A DNA stretch of 64,000 nt. It comes from Megasphaera stantonii. Its GTDB lineage: Bacteria > Bacillota > Negativicutes > Veillonellales > Megasphaeraceae. The translations under genes and the position numbers were made by a program. The notes under the pieces were generated by a model that worked only from the letters and a program-made list of their open reading frames with translations, made no database searches and was not told where the DNA came from. How positions within the stretch are numbered: position 1 is the first letter of the stretch; each line of letters opens with the position of its first letter. The DNA lies in contig NZ_CP029462.1 in assembly GCF_003367905.1 (NCBI RefSeq), forward strand, positions 1 through 64,000, given 5' to 3'. This document shows positions 43,830 to 52,772 of this stretch, piece by piece.

Positions 43830-45962
43830 GTGAAGGATATTCGCATCATTGCAGGACGAGATATTCGGCCTGACGCCGCGGCATCCCTGGCTTTGGCCGG
43901 ATATGGAAAGGACGAGGCCAGTCAGGCCCAGGGCAAGGCCTTATTTGCCGAGCTGGAGCGCCCCGTCCGTCAGGTTGTCCGGCCGAAAGCCGCCCTGGCC
44001 TTTGCCGACGACGGACAGGGGCGTATGGGATTGTACGCCGTCCTGACTATAGGGGCTGCCGTGAGCCGGCAGAGTGCTATGTACGTCGCCCGCAAGGAGT
44101 ATTCGGAGGCCGTCCTGTTCAGCGCCATGGCGGACAGCTGTCTGTTTTCTTTCGAACGGCAGCTGGGCGAAGCGATACGGGGCCTTTGCCGTGAAAAGGG
44201 CTGCGGCATTGCCAGTCGGCATGAGGCCGGCGTGGACTGCGGCTTTTCCCTGCAGGAACAGGCGGTGCAGGCCGTCGAAGCCGGACGTACCTTAGGCGTG
44301 ACCCTGACGGAGCATCATATGCTGCAGCCCGAGAAATCCATGGCAATTTTATATGAATTGACAGACGACCCGGACGTATTTCATATAGAACACGATTGCC
44401 GGCGCTGCGGCAATGCGTCCTGCGCCTTGCGGAAGGAAGAGACGCAGGAAGAGTATATTCGTTGTCCCAAGGGCATGCGTATCAGCCGATGGCTGCGGCA
44501 GCAGGGATATATGGACAGCTTTCCCTGCGGCGAAACGGGCCGGTGCGGAAAATGCCGCGTCCGCGTCGCAGAAGGGACGGTCGCCGCATCGCCGGAGGAC
44601 CGCGAACTGTTTACGCCTGCCGATTTAGCTGCCGGCTGGCGGCTGGCCTGTAAAGCCGTACCGTCAGAAGATGTGCAGATTGTGATTCCCAAGGGGAACC
44701 GCGGCGTTCTGGCGGTCCTTGGCCAAGATGGCGACGCCCATGAAGCAGACGCCGGGCATTCGTACGGCCTGGCCGTCGATATCGGCACGACGACGCTGGC
44801 TCTTTCCTTGGTAGATACGACGACTGGCCGCACGGTTCATACGATTACGGCGGCTAACAGCCAGAGGGCCTTTGGAGCCGACGTCGTAAGCCGCATACAG
44901 GCAGCGAAGGGCGGCAAGGGGCCGCAGCTTCGCAAGGCTGTCTGCCATGATTTGCAGCAGATGTTTCACCAGATGTGGGATACATATCCGCAGGCTAAGG
45001 AACGATGCCTGAAGGCTGCCGTTGCCGGCAACACGACAATGCTCCATTTGCTGATGGGCTGGGACTGCGGCGGGTTGGGTTCCTGGCCCTTTTATCCTGT
45101 CTCCTTAGGCGGAGATTGGTACTTGTGGAAGGATGTATTCGGCAAGTCCGATGGGTTTTCCAGTCAGCCCGTCGCCTTGCTTCCAAGCATCAGCACCTAC
45201 GTAGGGGCTGATATAACGGCCGGCATTTGGGCCTGCGGCCTCATGAAGCCGGAAGAAACGACGCTTCTGATCGATTTAGGGACGAACGGCGAAATGGTTC
45301 TGCGCAGCGAAGCAGGCCTTCTGACGACGGCGACGGCTGCCGGTCCGGCATTGGAAGGAGGCAGCCTGCAATGGGGAACGGCCAGCGTATCCGGAGCCAT
45401 CTGCGCCGTGACGATGAACGGCGTCCGGCCGAAGGTACGGACCATTGACAGCGCGCCGCCTGTCGGCATCTGCGGTACCGGCGTTATCGAGGCTCTGGCG
45501 GGCCTCGTCGAGACAGGTCTTGTCGATACGACGGGAAAGCTGAAGGAACCGTATTTTCGACGGGGTTTTCCCTTGGCGACGACGCTGGACTGCGAGCAGA
45601 TCGTCATGACGCAGAAGGATATCCGCGAGGTTCAGTTAGCAAAGAGCGCCATCCGTGCCGGTATTGAGACCCTTCTCTACGAAGAACGGATGACCTGCGA
45701 AGATATAGACCGCGTGTATGTTGCCGGAGGGTTCGGCTATTATTTGCAGCCGGCCAAGGCCGCGGCCATTGGATTGCTGCCGCCGCAGCTGGTTTATAAG
45801 ACGGCAGCGGCCGGCAATACGTCTCTGGCTGGAGCTGCCGCCGTACTGGCCGACGAAGCTGTTTTGGATGATATGAAGAATATCTGCCGTCATGCCGATG
45901 AGGTCATACTGGCCAATAACGACTTTTTTCAGTCGGCATACATCGAATACATGAATTTTTAA
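43830..45962 (+). CDS. Fused MetH-activation-like / [2Fe-2S] / ASKHA ATPase (RACo-like corrinoid activator)
   Basis: The 710-residue protein has three parts. Residues 1-205 resemble the stand-alone MetH activation-domain proteins of Clostridia (LALAGYGKDEASQ start, a TLGAxV-like TIGAAVSR, and the C-terminal cysteine motif CRRCGNASC near 190). The expected SAM-binding GYGDFP stretch is altered to AGVDCGFSLQEQ. Residues about 210-290 form a plant-type [2Fe-2S] ferredoxin (CGETGRCGKC, C233/C239/C242, and a fourth Cys near 274). Residues 310-710 are a DUF4445/ASKHA domain with AVDIGTTTLALSLVD and LLIDLGTNGEMVL, as in RACo, the ATP-driven reductive activator of corrinoid proteins. The GTG start has GAAGGAG upstream. 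Immediately followed by a MetH lacking its activation domain, its probable target. Confidence 0.85.
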   Translation: MKDIRIIAGRDIRPDAAASLALAGYGKDEASQAQGKALFAELERPVRQVVRPKAALAFADDGQGRMGLYAVLTIGAAVSRQSAMYVARKEYSEAVLFSAMADSCLFSFERQLGEAIRGLCREKGCGIASRHEAGVDCGFSLQEQAVQAVEAGRTLGVTLTEHHMLQPEKSMAILYELTDDPDVFHIEHDCRRCGNASCALRKEETQEEYIRCPKGMRISRWLRQQGYMDSFPCGETGRCGKCRVRVAEGTVAASPEDRELFTPADLAAGWRLACKAVPSEDVQIVIPKGNRGVLAVLGQDGDAHEADAGHSYGLAVDIGTTTLALSLVDTTTGRTVHTITAANSQRAFGADVVSRIQAAKGGKGPQLRKAVCHDLQQMFHQMWDTYPQAKERCLKAAVAGNTTMLHLLMGWDCGGLGSWPFYPVSLGGDWYLWKDVFGKSDGFSSQPVALLPSISTYVGADITAGIWACGLMKPEETTLLIDLGTNGEMVLRSEAGLLTTATAAGPALEGGSLQWGTASVSGAICAVTMNGVRPKVRTIDSAPPVGICGTGVIEALAGLVETGLVDTTGKLKEPYFRRGFPLATTLDCEQIVMTQKDIREVQLAKSAIRAGIETLLYEERMTCEDIDRVYVAGGFGYYLQPAKAAAIGLLPPQLVYKTAAAGNTSLAGAAAVLADEAVLDDMKNICRHADEVILANNDFFQSAYIEYMNF

Positions 45963-45992
45963 CGCTGCGGCGTTATATATAAGGGGTAATGG

Positions 45993-48455
45993 ATGATGAC
46001 ACGAGAAGAATTTCGCTGCCTGCTGGAGCAGGGAATCGTAGTCCTGGACGGGGCGACGGGGACGAATTTGCAGCAAGCCGGCATGCCTGTCGGCGTATGC
46101 CCGGAGCAGTGGATATTGGAACATAAGGAAGCCCTGCTGGATTTGCAGCGCCGCTTCGTGGAGGCAGGGACGCAGATCCTCTATGCGCCGACCTTTACGG
46201 GAAACCGGCTGAAGCTGGCCGAATATGGTCTGGAAGACAAGCTGACGCAGATAAACGGAGAACTCGTCGCCCTCTGCAAGGAAGCGGCCCAGGGCAAGGC
46301 CTATGTTGCCGGCGACATGACGATGACGGGGCAGCAGCTCTATCCGATGGGCGAGCTGACGTTTGACGAATTAGTATCTATCTATAAAGAGCAGGCGAAG
46401 GCCTTGTATGACGGCGGCGTCGACTTGTTTATTGTCGAAACGATGATGAGTCTCCAGGAGACGCGGGCCTGCGTGCTGGCCATTAAAGAAATCTGCGATT
46501 TGCCGATTATGGCCAGCCTGACCTTTGAAAAAGACGGCCGCACCCTGTACGGTACGCCGCCGGAAGCAGCCGTCGTCGTGCTCCAGTCTCTCGGCGTCGA
46601 CGCCGTCGGGGTGAACTGCTCGACGGGACCGGAAGACATGGCAGCTATGATTCGGACGATGTACGATTACGCTGATATTCCCTTGCTGGCCAAGCCTAAC
46701 GCTGGATTGCCGGAATTGGAAGACGGCCGGACAGTGTATCGCATGACGCCGGAAGAATTTGGCCGCGACGGCAAACTTCTCGTCGAAGCGGGGGCCCGCA
46801 TCGTCGGCGGCTGCTGCGGCACGACGCCGGAACACATCAAGGCTTTGAGCGGCGCCGTGCGGGATATGCCGCCCCGACCGATTCGGGCCGTACGCCGCCG
46901 TGTACTGGCCTCGGAACGGCAGGTGACGGAAATTTCCTTATCCGGGCCCTTTCAGATTATTGGCGAACGCATCAATCCGACGGGGAAGAAGGCCCTGCAG
47001 GCGGAACTGCGCCAAGGGAAGCTGTCGTTAGTCCGCCAAATGGCCCGGGAACAGGAACAGAACGGCGCGGCGATTCTCGACGTCAACATGGGCACGAACG
47101 GCATCGACGAAAAGGCTATGATGGTCAAGGCTATTTATGAAATCACGGCCGTATCGGGATTACCTCTGAGCATCGACTCGAGCTATCCTGAGGTCATTGA
47201 AGCAGCGCTGCGCATATATCCCGGCCGTGCCCTGATCAATTCTATTTCCTTTGAACGGGAAAAGATAGACAAGCTCCTGCCGATCGCCAAAAAATACGGG
47301 GCCATGTTTATCGCCTTGCCCTTGTCGGACGAAGGCATTCCCGCTTCGCTAGAAGAAAAGCATGCCGTATTGGATGCCCTGTTGGCCGAGGCCTACGCCC
47401 AGGGTTTTACGAAAGAAGATATCGTCGTCGACGGCTTAGTCGCCACTGTCGGCGCAGCGCCGTCAGCGGCTCTCGACTGCCTGGCAACGTTTATCCACTG
47501 CAAGCACGGCCTGGCCCTGCCGACGGTATGCGGCTTGTCCAATATTTCCTTTGGCCTGCCTGGCCGGGCTTATGTCAACATGACCTTTTTGGCTATGGCT
47601 ATTGCCAGCGGCCTGACCATGGCTATTGCCAATCCGTCGCAGGACATGCTCATGAACGTCGCCGCGGCGTCGAATATGCTTATGAACAAAGAGGGCGGCG
47701 ATATGGCGTATATCAAGCGGATGCAGTATTTTACCGCAAAGGAAGAAGAACGAAAGCGGCAGGAAGCGGAAACGGCACAGCGCTCTCAGGCAACTGGAGG
47801 GCAAACTGCTATCCTATCTTCCGATAAAGCGGCTGCCGATCCGGTATATCAAGCCGTCCTCGATGGGGAACGCGACGCCGCTGTCCGCTATGCTGAAGAA
47901 GCCGTAGCTCGGGGCATGTCGCCGGAGCAGGTTATCGACGAGCTCCTGATTCCGGCCATTAACCGCGTCGGAGAGCTGTACAACCAGCAAGTGTATTTCC
48001 TGCCCCAGCTCATCGCCAGTGCCAGCGCTATGGAACGGGCTATTGCCCTGCTCGAGCCGCTTATTGAAAGGAAAGGCCAGAAAGAATCGGCTACGGTCGT
48101 CATCGCGACGGTAGAAGGCGACGTCCACGACATCGGCAAGAACCTCGTCGGCCTGATGCTGCGCAACTACGGCTACCGCGTCGTTGATTTGGGAAAAGAC
48201 GTGCCCGCTTCGGCCATCGTTGCCGCGGCGCTGGAAGAAAAGGCTTCGATTATCGGTTTATCGGCCTTGATGACGACGACGATGATGCGCATGAAGGACG
48301 TCATCGCCGAAGCGGCGGCGAAGGGCTACGGCGGCAAGATCATCATCGGCGGAGCCGCCGTAACGGCCAGCTTTTCCGATGAAATCGGCGCCGACGGCTA
48401 TTCGAAGGATGCGGCGGACTGCGTCAAGCTCGTGTCGGATTTGTTGTCCTGCTAG
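45993..48455 (+). CDS. metH: Cobalamin-dependent methionine synthase without activation domain
   Basis: The 820-residue enzyme transfers a methyl group from 5-methyltetrahydrofolate to homocysteine via cobalamin. An N-terminal homocysteine/zinc domain (VNCSTGP near 207 and GGCCGTTPEHI near 273) is followed by a pterin-binding domain (about 315-560, with IIGERINPTGKK) and a cobalamin cap and Rossmann domain with DVHDIGKNLVGLML near 710, whose His is the lower cobalt ligand. E. coli MetH is about 1,227 residues; the C-terminal SAM-dependent reactivation domain is wholly absent here. AAGGGG precedes the ATG. The preceding gene supplies a candidate reactivator in trans. Confidence 0.95.
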   Translation: MMTREEFRCLLEQGIVVLDGATGTNLQQAGMPVGVCPEQWILEHKEALLDLQRRFVEAGTQILYAPTFTGNRLKLAEYGLEDKLTQINGELVALCKEAAQGKAYVAGDMTMTGQQLYPMGELTFDELVSIYKEQAKALYDGGVDLFIVETMMSLQETRACVLAIKEICDLPIMASLTFEKDGRTLYGTPPEAAVVVLQSLGVDAVGVNCSTGPEDMAAMIRTMYDYADIPLLAKPNAGLPELEDGRTVYRMTPEEFGRDGKLLVEAGARIVGGCCGTTPEHIKALSGAVRDMPPRPIRAVRRRVLASERQVTEISLSGPFQIIGERINPTGKKALQAELRQGKLSLVRQMAREQEQNGAAILDVNMGTNGIDEKAMMVKAIYEITAVSGLPLSIDSSYPEVIEAALRIYPGRALINSISFEREKIDKLLPIAKKYGAMFIALPLSDEGIPASLEEKHAVLDALLAEAYAQGFTKEDIVVDGLVATVGAAPSAALDCLATFIHCKHGLALPTVCGLSNISFGLPGRAYVNMTFLAMAIASGLTMAIANPSQDMLMNVAAASNMLMNKEGGDMAYIKRMQYFTAKEEERKRQEAETAQRSQATGGQTAILSSDKAAADPVYQAVLDGERDAAVRYAEEAVARGMSPEQVIDELLIPAINRVGELYNQQVYFLPQLIASASAMERAIALLEPLIERKGQKESATVVIATVEGDVHDIGKNLVGLMLRNYGYRVVDLGKDVPASAIVAAALEEKASIIGLSALMTTTMMRMKDVIAEAAAKGYGGKIIIGGAAVTASFSDEIGADGYSKDAADCVKLVSDLLSC

Positions 48456-48467
48456 GAGGAAACGCCT

Positions 48468-49289
48468 GTGAAGCTGCGAATATTAGTAGACAATTATACC
48501 TTTATCGACCAGTACTACGTCGGCGAGCCCGGCCTTTCCTACTATCTGGAAGAAGACGGCAAGACATGGCTGTTTGACGCCGGCTATTCAGATATATTCC
48601 TGAAAAATGCCTTTTCCATGAATCTGCCGATGCATGCCCTCGACGGCGTCGTCATTTCTCACGGCCATAACGACCACACGCGGGGCCTGCTGTATCTGCA
48701 CGAATGGTATGAGAAGCTGGGACGCTACGGCGTGCCCCTGCTGGCCCATCCGGCGGCCTTTGCTCCCAAACGCGTCGGAACGCTGGACATCGGCTCGCCA
48801 ATGACGGCTGAAGCCCTTTCAGGCGTTTTCGCCCTGCGCTTGGAAAAGCAGCCCTTATGGCTCAGCCCTAAGCTGGCGTATTTGGGAGAAATCGAAAAGA
48901 CCAATTCTTTTGAAGGCCATCGTCCTATCGGCAAGACGAAGGTCGGCGGCCAGTGGGAAAGCGATTTCGTTTGCGACGACACGGCGCTGTCCTATCGGTC
49001 GGAAGATGGGCTGGTCGTCATTGCCGGCTGCTCTCATGCCGGTATCTGCAATATTATCGAGCAGGCCAAGCGCGTCTGCCGGGACGAGCGGATTGCCGCC
49101 GTCGTCGGCGGATTCCACTTGATGAATCCGGATCCAGATGTATTGGAGCAGACCGTTGCCTATTTTAAGGCCCTTCAGCCCGGCGTCGTCTACGCTGCCC
49201 ACTGCTGTGATTTCCCGTCGAAGCGCGCCTTAGCCGACGTCGTGCCGGTCAGGGAAGCCGGCGTAAATTTGGAGTTGGAATGGGTATAG
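48468..49289 (+). CDS. MBL-fold metallo-hydrolase
   Basis: The 273-residue protein has the metallo-beta-lactamase motif VISHGHNDHTRGL near residue 63, a further ligand in GCSHAGICN near 187 and GGFHLM near 215. It resembles the 7,8-dihydropterin-6-yl-methyl aminobenzene phosphate synthase-like clade. The GTG start has AGGAGG 7 bases upstream and lies 12 bases after metH. The pterin link of that clade to the folate cofactor of MetH is suggestive but not proof. Confidence 0.85.
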   Translation: MKLRILVDNYTFIDQYYVGEPGLSYYLEEDGKTWLFDAGYSDIFLKNAFSMNLPMHALDGVVISHGHNDHTRGLLYLHEWYEKLGRYGVPLLAHPAAFAPKRVGTLDIGSPMTAEALSGVFALRLEKQPLWLSPKLAYLGEIEKTNSFEGHRPIGKTKVGGQWESDFVCDDTALSYRSEDGLVVIAGCSHAGICNIIEQAKRVCRDERIAAVVGGFHLMNPDPDVLEQTVAYFKALQPGVVYAAHCCDFPSKRALADVVPVREAGVNLELEWV

Positions 49290-49298
49290 GAGGTCGTT

Positions 49299-50279
49299 AT
49301 GAATCAACTGCGGTATAACTGGGCGATAATCGGCTGCGGTACTATTGCCCATGAATTTGCCCAAGGTGCGGAACGCCTCGGCGGCCGCATATATGGCGTA
49401 GGGAACCGGACCCGGGAGAAGGCCGTAGCCTTTGCCCGGCAGTACGGCATAGAAACAGTGTACGACCGGCCGGAAGACGCGGCGCACGATCCCAACGTAG
49501 ACATCGTCTATATCGCCACGCCCCATAATCGTCATATCGAATACATCCTGCCGGCGCTGCAAGCGGGAAAGCACGTCTTATGTGAAAAGGCCATTACCCT
49601 CAACAGCGGCGAGCTGAACCAGGCCATGGAAGCGGCACAGGAAAATGGCTGCATTTTAGCCGAAGGCATGACATTATATCACATGCCTTTGTATGAAGAA
49701 CTGCGGAAGCGCTTCGAAGGGGGAGCGTTAGGCCGGCTGCGCCTGGTGCAGGCCAGCTTCGGCAGCTATAAGCCGTACGATATGACCAATCGCTTTTTCA
49801 GTAAGGAACTGGCTGGCGGCGCGCTCCTCGACATCGGCGTGTACGCCTTATCCTTTGCCCGCTGGTTTTTATCGTCCAAGGCGACGCAGGTCCTTTCGCA
49901 AGTCTCCTTAGCGCCGAGTGGCGTAGACGAGCAGTCCGGTATCCTCCTGCAGAATGAAGCGGGAGAAATGGCCGTGTTATCTTTATCCCTTCACGCCAAG
50001 CAGCCTAAGCGGGGCACGGCCGTTTTCGACAGGGGATATATAGAAATCTATGATTATCCCCGCGGCAGTAAGGCTGTCGTTACGTATACAGATAACGGCC
50101 GCCAGGAAATCATAGAAGCCGGCCATACGGATATGGCTTTATGCTATGAAATCCTGCACATGGAGCAAGCAGCAGCAGGCGAAGGCAACGCCATGTATTT
50201 GCAGTATACGGCCGACGTGATGGAAACCATGACGACGCTGCGGCGGCAATGGGGATTGACTTATCCCGAAGAAGTATAA
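49299..50279 (+). CDS. Gfo/Idh/MocA family oxidoreductase
   Basis: A 326-residue NAD(P)-dependent oxidoreductase. The Rossmann motif NWAIIGCGTIAHEFAQGAERL is at the N-terminus and the catalytic lysine lies in the conserved VLCEKAITLN near 96. The second alpha/beta domain has SFGSYKPYDMTNRFF. Substrate probably a sugar or polyol derivative, not determinable. AGGAGG precedes the ATG. It ends the operon begun at pgeF. Confidence 0.9.
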   Translation: MNQLRYNWAIIGCGTIAHEFAQGAERLGGRIYGVGNRTREKAVAFARQYGIETVYDRPEDAAHDPNVDIVYIATPHNRHIEYILPALQAGKHVLCEKAITLNSGELNQAMEAAQENGCILAEGMTLYHMPLYEELRKRFEGGALGRLRLVQASFGSYKPYDMTNRFFSKELAGGALLDIGVYALSFARWFLSSKATQVLSQVSLAPSGVDEQSGILLQNEAGEMAVLSLSLHAKQPKRGTAVFDRGYIEIYDYPRGSKAVVTYTDNGRQEIIEAGHTDMALCYEILHMEQAAAGEGNAMYLQYTADVMETMTTLRRQWGLTYPEEV

Positions 50280-50289
50280 CGATATTCAT

Positions 50290-50319
50290 GAAAAAGGCTC
50301 TGATCAGGGCCTTTTTTTG
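50290..50319 (+). terminator. Terminator after the Gfo/Idh gene
   Basis: AAAGGCTCTG / CAGGGCCTTT stem (one G.T) closes on an AT turn, followed by seven T. Confidence 0.88.
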
Positions 50320-50484
50320 TATGCTTTTTGGCAGCAAAAACAAAAAATATGGGGATGTCTAAGTGATTTGACAGAAAAAACGCAATCTGTCCTATTTACT
50401 ATGGCGTTTTATTGTAATAAAATAAGGTACAGATTAAAGAACATCGTCTTGTGCCGGCGTCGAGACCGAAAGGAAGGATGCGTT

Positions 50485-51021
50485 ATGTATTCGCACACAG
50501 CAAGAAGACAACAACCTGTTTCGACAAAATCACTTTGCATGACTGCCGTTTGTATGGCTGTCGTATTTATGATGACGTTTATGCCGCGTATTCCCATTCC
50601 CTTTGGCTATGCGCACTTAGGCGACGCCGTTATTTTTCTGCTGATCCTGTTTCTTCCGCGCCGTCAGGCTGGATTCGCCGCATCTATCGGCTCGGCATTT
50701 TCTGACTTGTTAGGCGGATTCCCCATATGGATTCTTCCGACGCTGGTTATCAAATGGGTCATGGTAGAGATAGTTTTCCGTATGGCTGCGATACCCGCAG
50801 CGGGAGAACGGCCCTCGGTCTTGTCCATGCGGATGCTGCTGGCCTTTTCTGTATCGGCGCTGTGGATGGTCATTGCCTATGCCGGGGCAGGCGCCTTGTT
50901 ATACGGCAGCACCGGAGCCGGCTTGCTCATGACGCCGGGACTGATCGGTGAAGGAGTGATTAACGTCGCAGCGGCTATGGCCGTCGGAGCGGCATTGCAG
51001 AAGGCAGCGGAGTGTTTTTAG
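50485..51021 (+). CDS. ECF transporter S component, probably vitamin B6
   Basis: The 178-residue protein has about six hydrophobic helices and a substrate-binding region with FGYAHLGDAVIFLLILFLPRRQAGFAASIGSAFSDLLGG near 35-75, typical of energy-coupling-factor S subunits. ECF S components such as PdxU/PdxU2 have been linked to pyridoxine by neighbourhood with pyridoxal kinase, which is the next gene here. No T or A components are in this window, so it presumably uses a shared module. The ATG has AGGAAGGA upstream; an earlier frame opens within the terminator. Confidence 0.75.
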   Translation: MYSHTARRQQPVSTKSLCMTAVCMAVVFMMTFMPRIPIPFGYAHLGDAVIFLLILFLPRRQAGFAASIGSAFSDLLGGFPIWILPTLVIKWVMVEIVFRMAAIPAAGERPSVLSMRMLLAFSVSALWMVIAYAGAGALLYGSTGAGLLMTPGLIGEGVINVAAAMAVGAALQKAAECF

Positions 51022-51037
51022 GGAAACGAGGTAGCGT

Positions 51038-51865
51038 ATGAAGCATCAGAAAAAAATTGCCTTGATCAACGACGTGACAGGATACGGACGCTGTTCCGTC
51101 GCCGTAGAACTGCCGATTATTTCGGCGCTGAAAATACAGGCCTGCGTATTGCCGACGGCGATCTTGTCGGTTCATACGGGATTTCCGACGTACTATATTG
51201 ACGATTATACGGACCGAATGAAGCCGTACATGGAAAATTGGAAGGAAAACAATTTGACCTTTGACGGCATATCGACGGGATTTCTCGGTTCGGTGCAGCA
51301 AATCGAGCTGGTGCTGGACTTTTTGCGGACCTTTAAGAAAGAGGGCACGACGGTCATCGTCGATCCTGTCATGGGAGATTACGGCAAGCTCTATTCCTCG
51401 TATACGGAGGAACTGTGCCGCGGCATGCGGCATCTGCTGCCCTATGCCGATGTCATCACGCCGAACCTGACCGAAGCGTGCCGACTTTTACGGATTCCTT
51501 ATCCTGAAGATGGCCGTACCACGCTGGCAGAGCTGCGCGATATGGCTGGAGCATTATCGGGGTTAGGGCCGGAAAAACTGGTCATTACGGGAATTCACTG
51601 CGGGGAAGACATCGGCAATTATATTTATGAACGCGGCGCAGAGCCGCAGCTGCTGAAGACAAAGAAAATCGGCAGCGACCGATCGGGAACGGGCGACGTT
51701 TTCGCCGGCATCGTGTCAGGCATCGTCGTTCAGGGCCGTCCGCTGATAGAAGCCGTCTGTACGGCCGCCGATTTCATCACTAAGACCATGATATACACGG
51801 AAGAATTAGACTTGCCGCACAACTGCGGCTTGGCTTTTGAAGAATTTTTGACAGAATTGAAGTAG
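51038..51865 (+). CDS. Pyridoxamine/pyridoxal kinase (ribokinase family)
   Basis: The 275-residue kinase makes pyridoxal or pyridoxamine 5'-phosphate. It opens with KKIALINDVTGYGRCSVAVELPIISAL and holds the ATP/anion-hole motif DRSGTGDVFAGIV near 215 with the catalytic Asp. It starts 16 bases after the ECF S component, consistent with a vitamin B6 uptake-and-trap pair. PLP made here would serve GlgP and CobD of this window. Confidence 0.9.
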   Translation: MKHQKKIALINDVTGYGRCSVAVELPIISALKIQACVLPTAILSVHTGFPTYYIDDYTDRMKPYMENWKENNLTFDGISTGFLGSVQQIELVLDFLRTFKKEGTTVIVDPVMGDYGKLYSSYTEELCRGMRHLLPYADVITPNLTEACRLLRIPYPEDGRTTLAELRDMAGALSGLGPEKLVITGIHCGEDIGNYIYERGAEPQLLKTKKIGSDRSGTGDVFAGIVSGIVVQGRPLIEAVCTAADFITKTMIYTEELDLPHNCGLAFEEFLTELK

Positions 51866-51878
51866 GGAGGAAATACTC

Positions 51879-52535
51879 ATGATAGTGTATGCTTATGACA
51901 AGGGAGAATATATCACTCTCGAAGAAAGCTTAAAACGCCAGCCTGAAGGAAAACGCGCCATATACGTGAACCTGACCAACCGCTGCACTTGTTCGTGCAC
52001 CTTTTGTCTGCGCAGCATGAAGAAGATGGCCGAAGAAACGACGCTGTGGCTTAAAAAAGAACCAACTGTCGCCGAAGTACAGGCCTTGCTCGACGCTGCG
52101 CCGTGGGACTACGTGGGCGAAGTCGTATTCTGCGGATTCGGCGAACCGACAGAACGGCTGGAAGATTTAAAGAATTTGCTGGCTTATGTAAAGCAGACCC
52201 ATTCCGATGTGCTGACGCGGCTGAATACGAACGGCCTGTCCGACCTGTCCTATGGCCGCGATACGGCGCCGGATTTTAAGGGCCTTCTCGATACCATTTC
52301 TATCAGTCTGAACGCATCCAATAAGGAACGCTATTTGGAATTGACCCGCAGCCGCTTCGGCATACAGTCCTATGACGCCATGCTGCAGTTCGCCCAGCGA
52401 TGCAAGCAATACGTGCCGAACGTCGTCCTAACCGTCGTCGATCACGTTGAAGACAGCGAAGAAATCGCCAAGTGCCGGGCCATATGCCAGGAACGAGGCC
52501 TGACGCTGCGCGTGCGTGTCTATGAAGACTCGTAA
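51879..52535 (+). CDS. Radical SAM protein (TatD-nuclease-associated type)
   Basis: The 218-residue protein has an unusual CTCSCTFC cluster near residue 34, which fits the Cx3Cx2C radical SAM motif, followed by GEVVFCGFGEPTERLEDL and RLNTNGLSDL. The short form with NLTNRCTCSCTFCLRS is that of radical SAM proteins found beside TatD nucleases; no tatD gene is present here. The substrate is unknown. GGGAGGAAAT precedes the ATG. It is in line with the pyridoxal kinase, 13 bases away. Confidence 0.83.
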   Translation: MIVYAYDKGEYITLEESLKRQPEGKRAIYVNLTNRCTCSCTFCLRSMKKMAEETTLWLKKEPTVAEVQALLDAAPWDYVGEVVFCGFGEPTERLEDLKNLLAYVKQTHSDVLTRLNTNGLSDLSYGRDTAPDFKGLLDTISISLNASNKERYLELTRSRFGIQSYDAMLQFAQRCKQYVPNVVLTVVDHVEDSEEIAKCRAICQERGLTLRVRVYEDS

Positions 52536-52573
52536 AACGTTGTCGCATTCACAACTGCATATCGCCGACTCAT

Positions 52574-52607
52574 ATACTGTTCAGCTTAACCTGGACAGTA
52601 TTTTTTA
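52574..52607 (+). terminator. Terminator after the radical SAM gene
   Basis: ATACTGTTCAG / CTGGACAGTAT stem, 11 pairs with one wobble, 6-nt loop, followed by six T. Confidence 0.9.
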
Positions 52608-52649
52608 TGGCAATTATTATTTTGCTGAAAGATATAGTTAGCATAGAGC

Positions 52650-52693
52650 GCAATGATAATCGTTTGACAATCAGAAATATGATATGCTATTCT
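52650..52693 (+). promoter_or_regulatory. Probable promoter with Fur-box-like site upstream of the phosphatase gene
   Basis: TTGACA (52664-52669), 18 bases, then extended -10 TGCTATTCT (52685-52693). The sequence AATGATAATCGTTT just before and over the -35 contains one exact TGATAAT Fur half-site and a partly matching opposite half. The promoter is likely; Fur control is a guess. Confidence 0.5.
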
Positions 52694-52772
52694 CAATACA
52701 TGCAGCAGGTTACAGTGACGGCTCAATGTTTTTTATCAAGTATAATATGTTGACTTCAGGAGGAGATCATAG

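Noticed and set aside
45959-45974. AACGC/GCGTT hairpin between the activator gene and metH
   Set aside because: Only a 5-bp stem with no T run; it is not a terminator and the two genes probably share a transcript.
32176-46000. Cobalamin riboswitch upstream of cobQ or metH
   Set aside because: The gaps before these genes are short (63 and 30 bases) and show no B12-box-like sequence.
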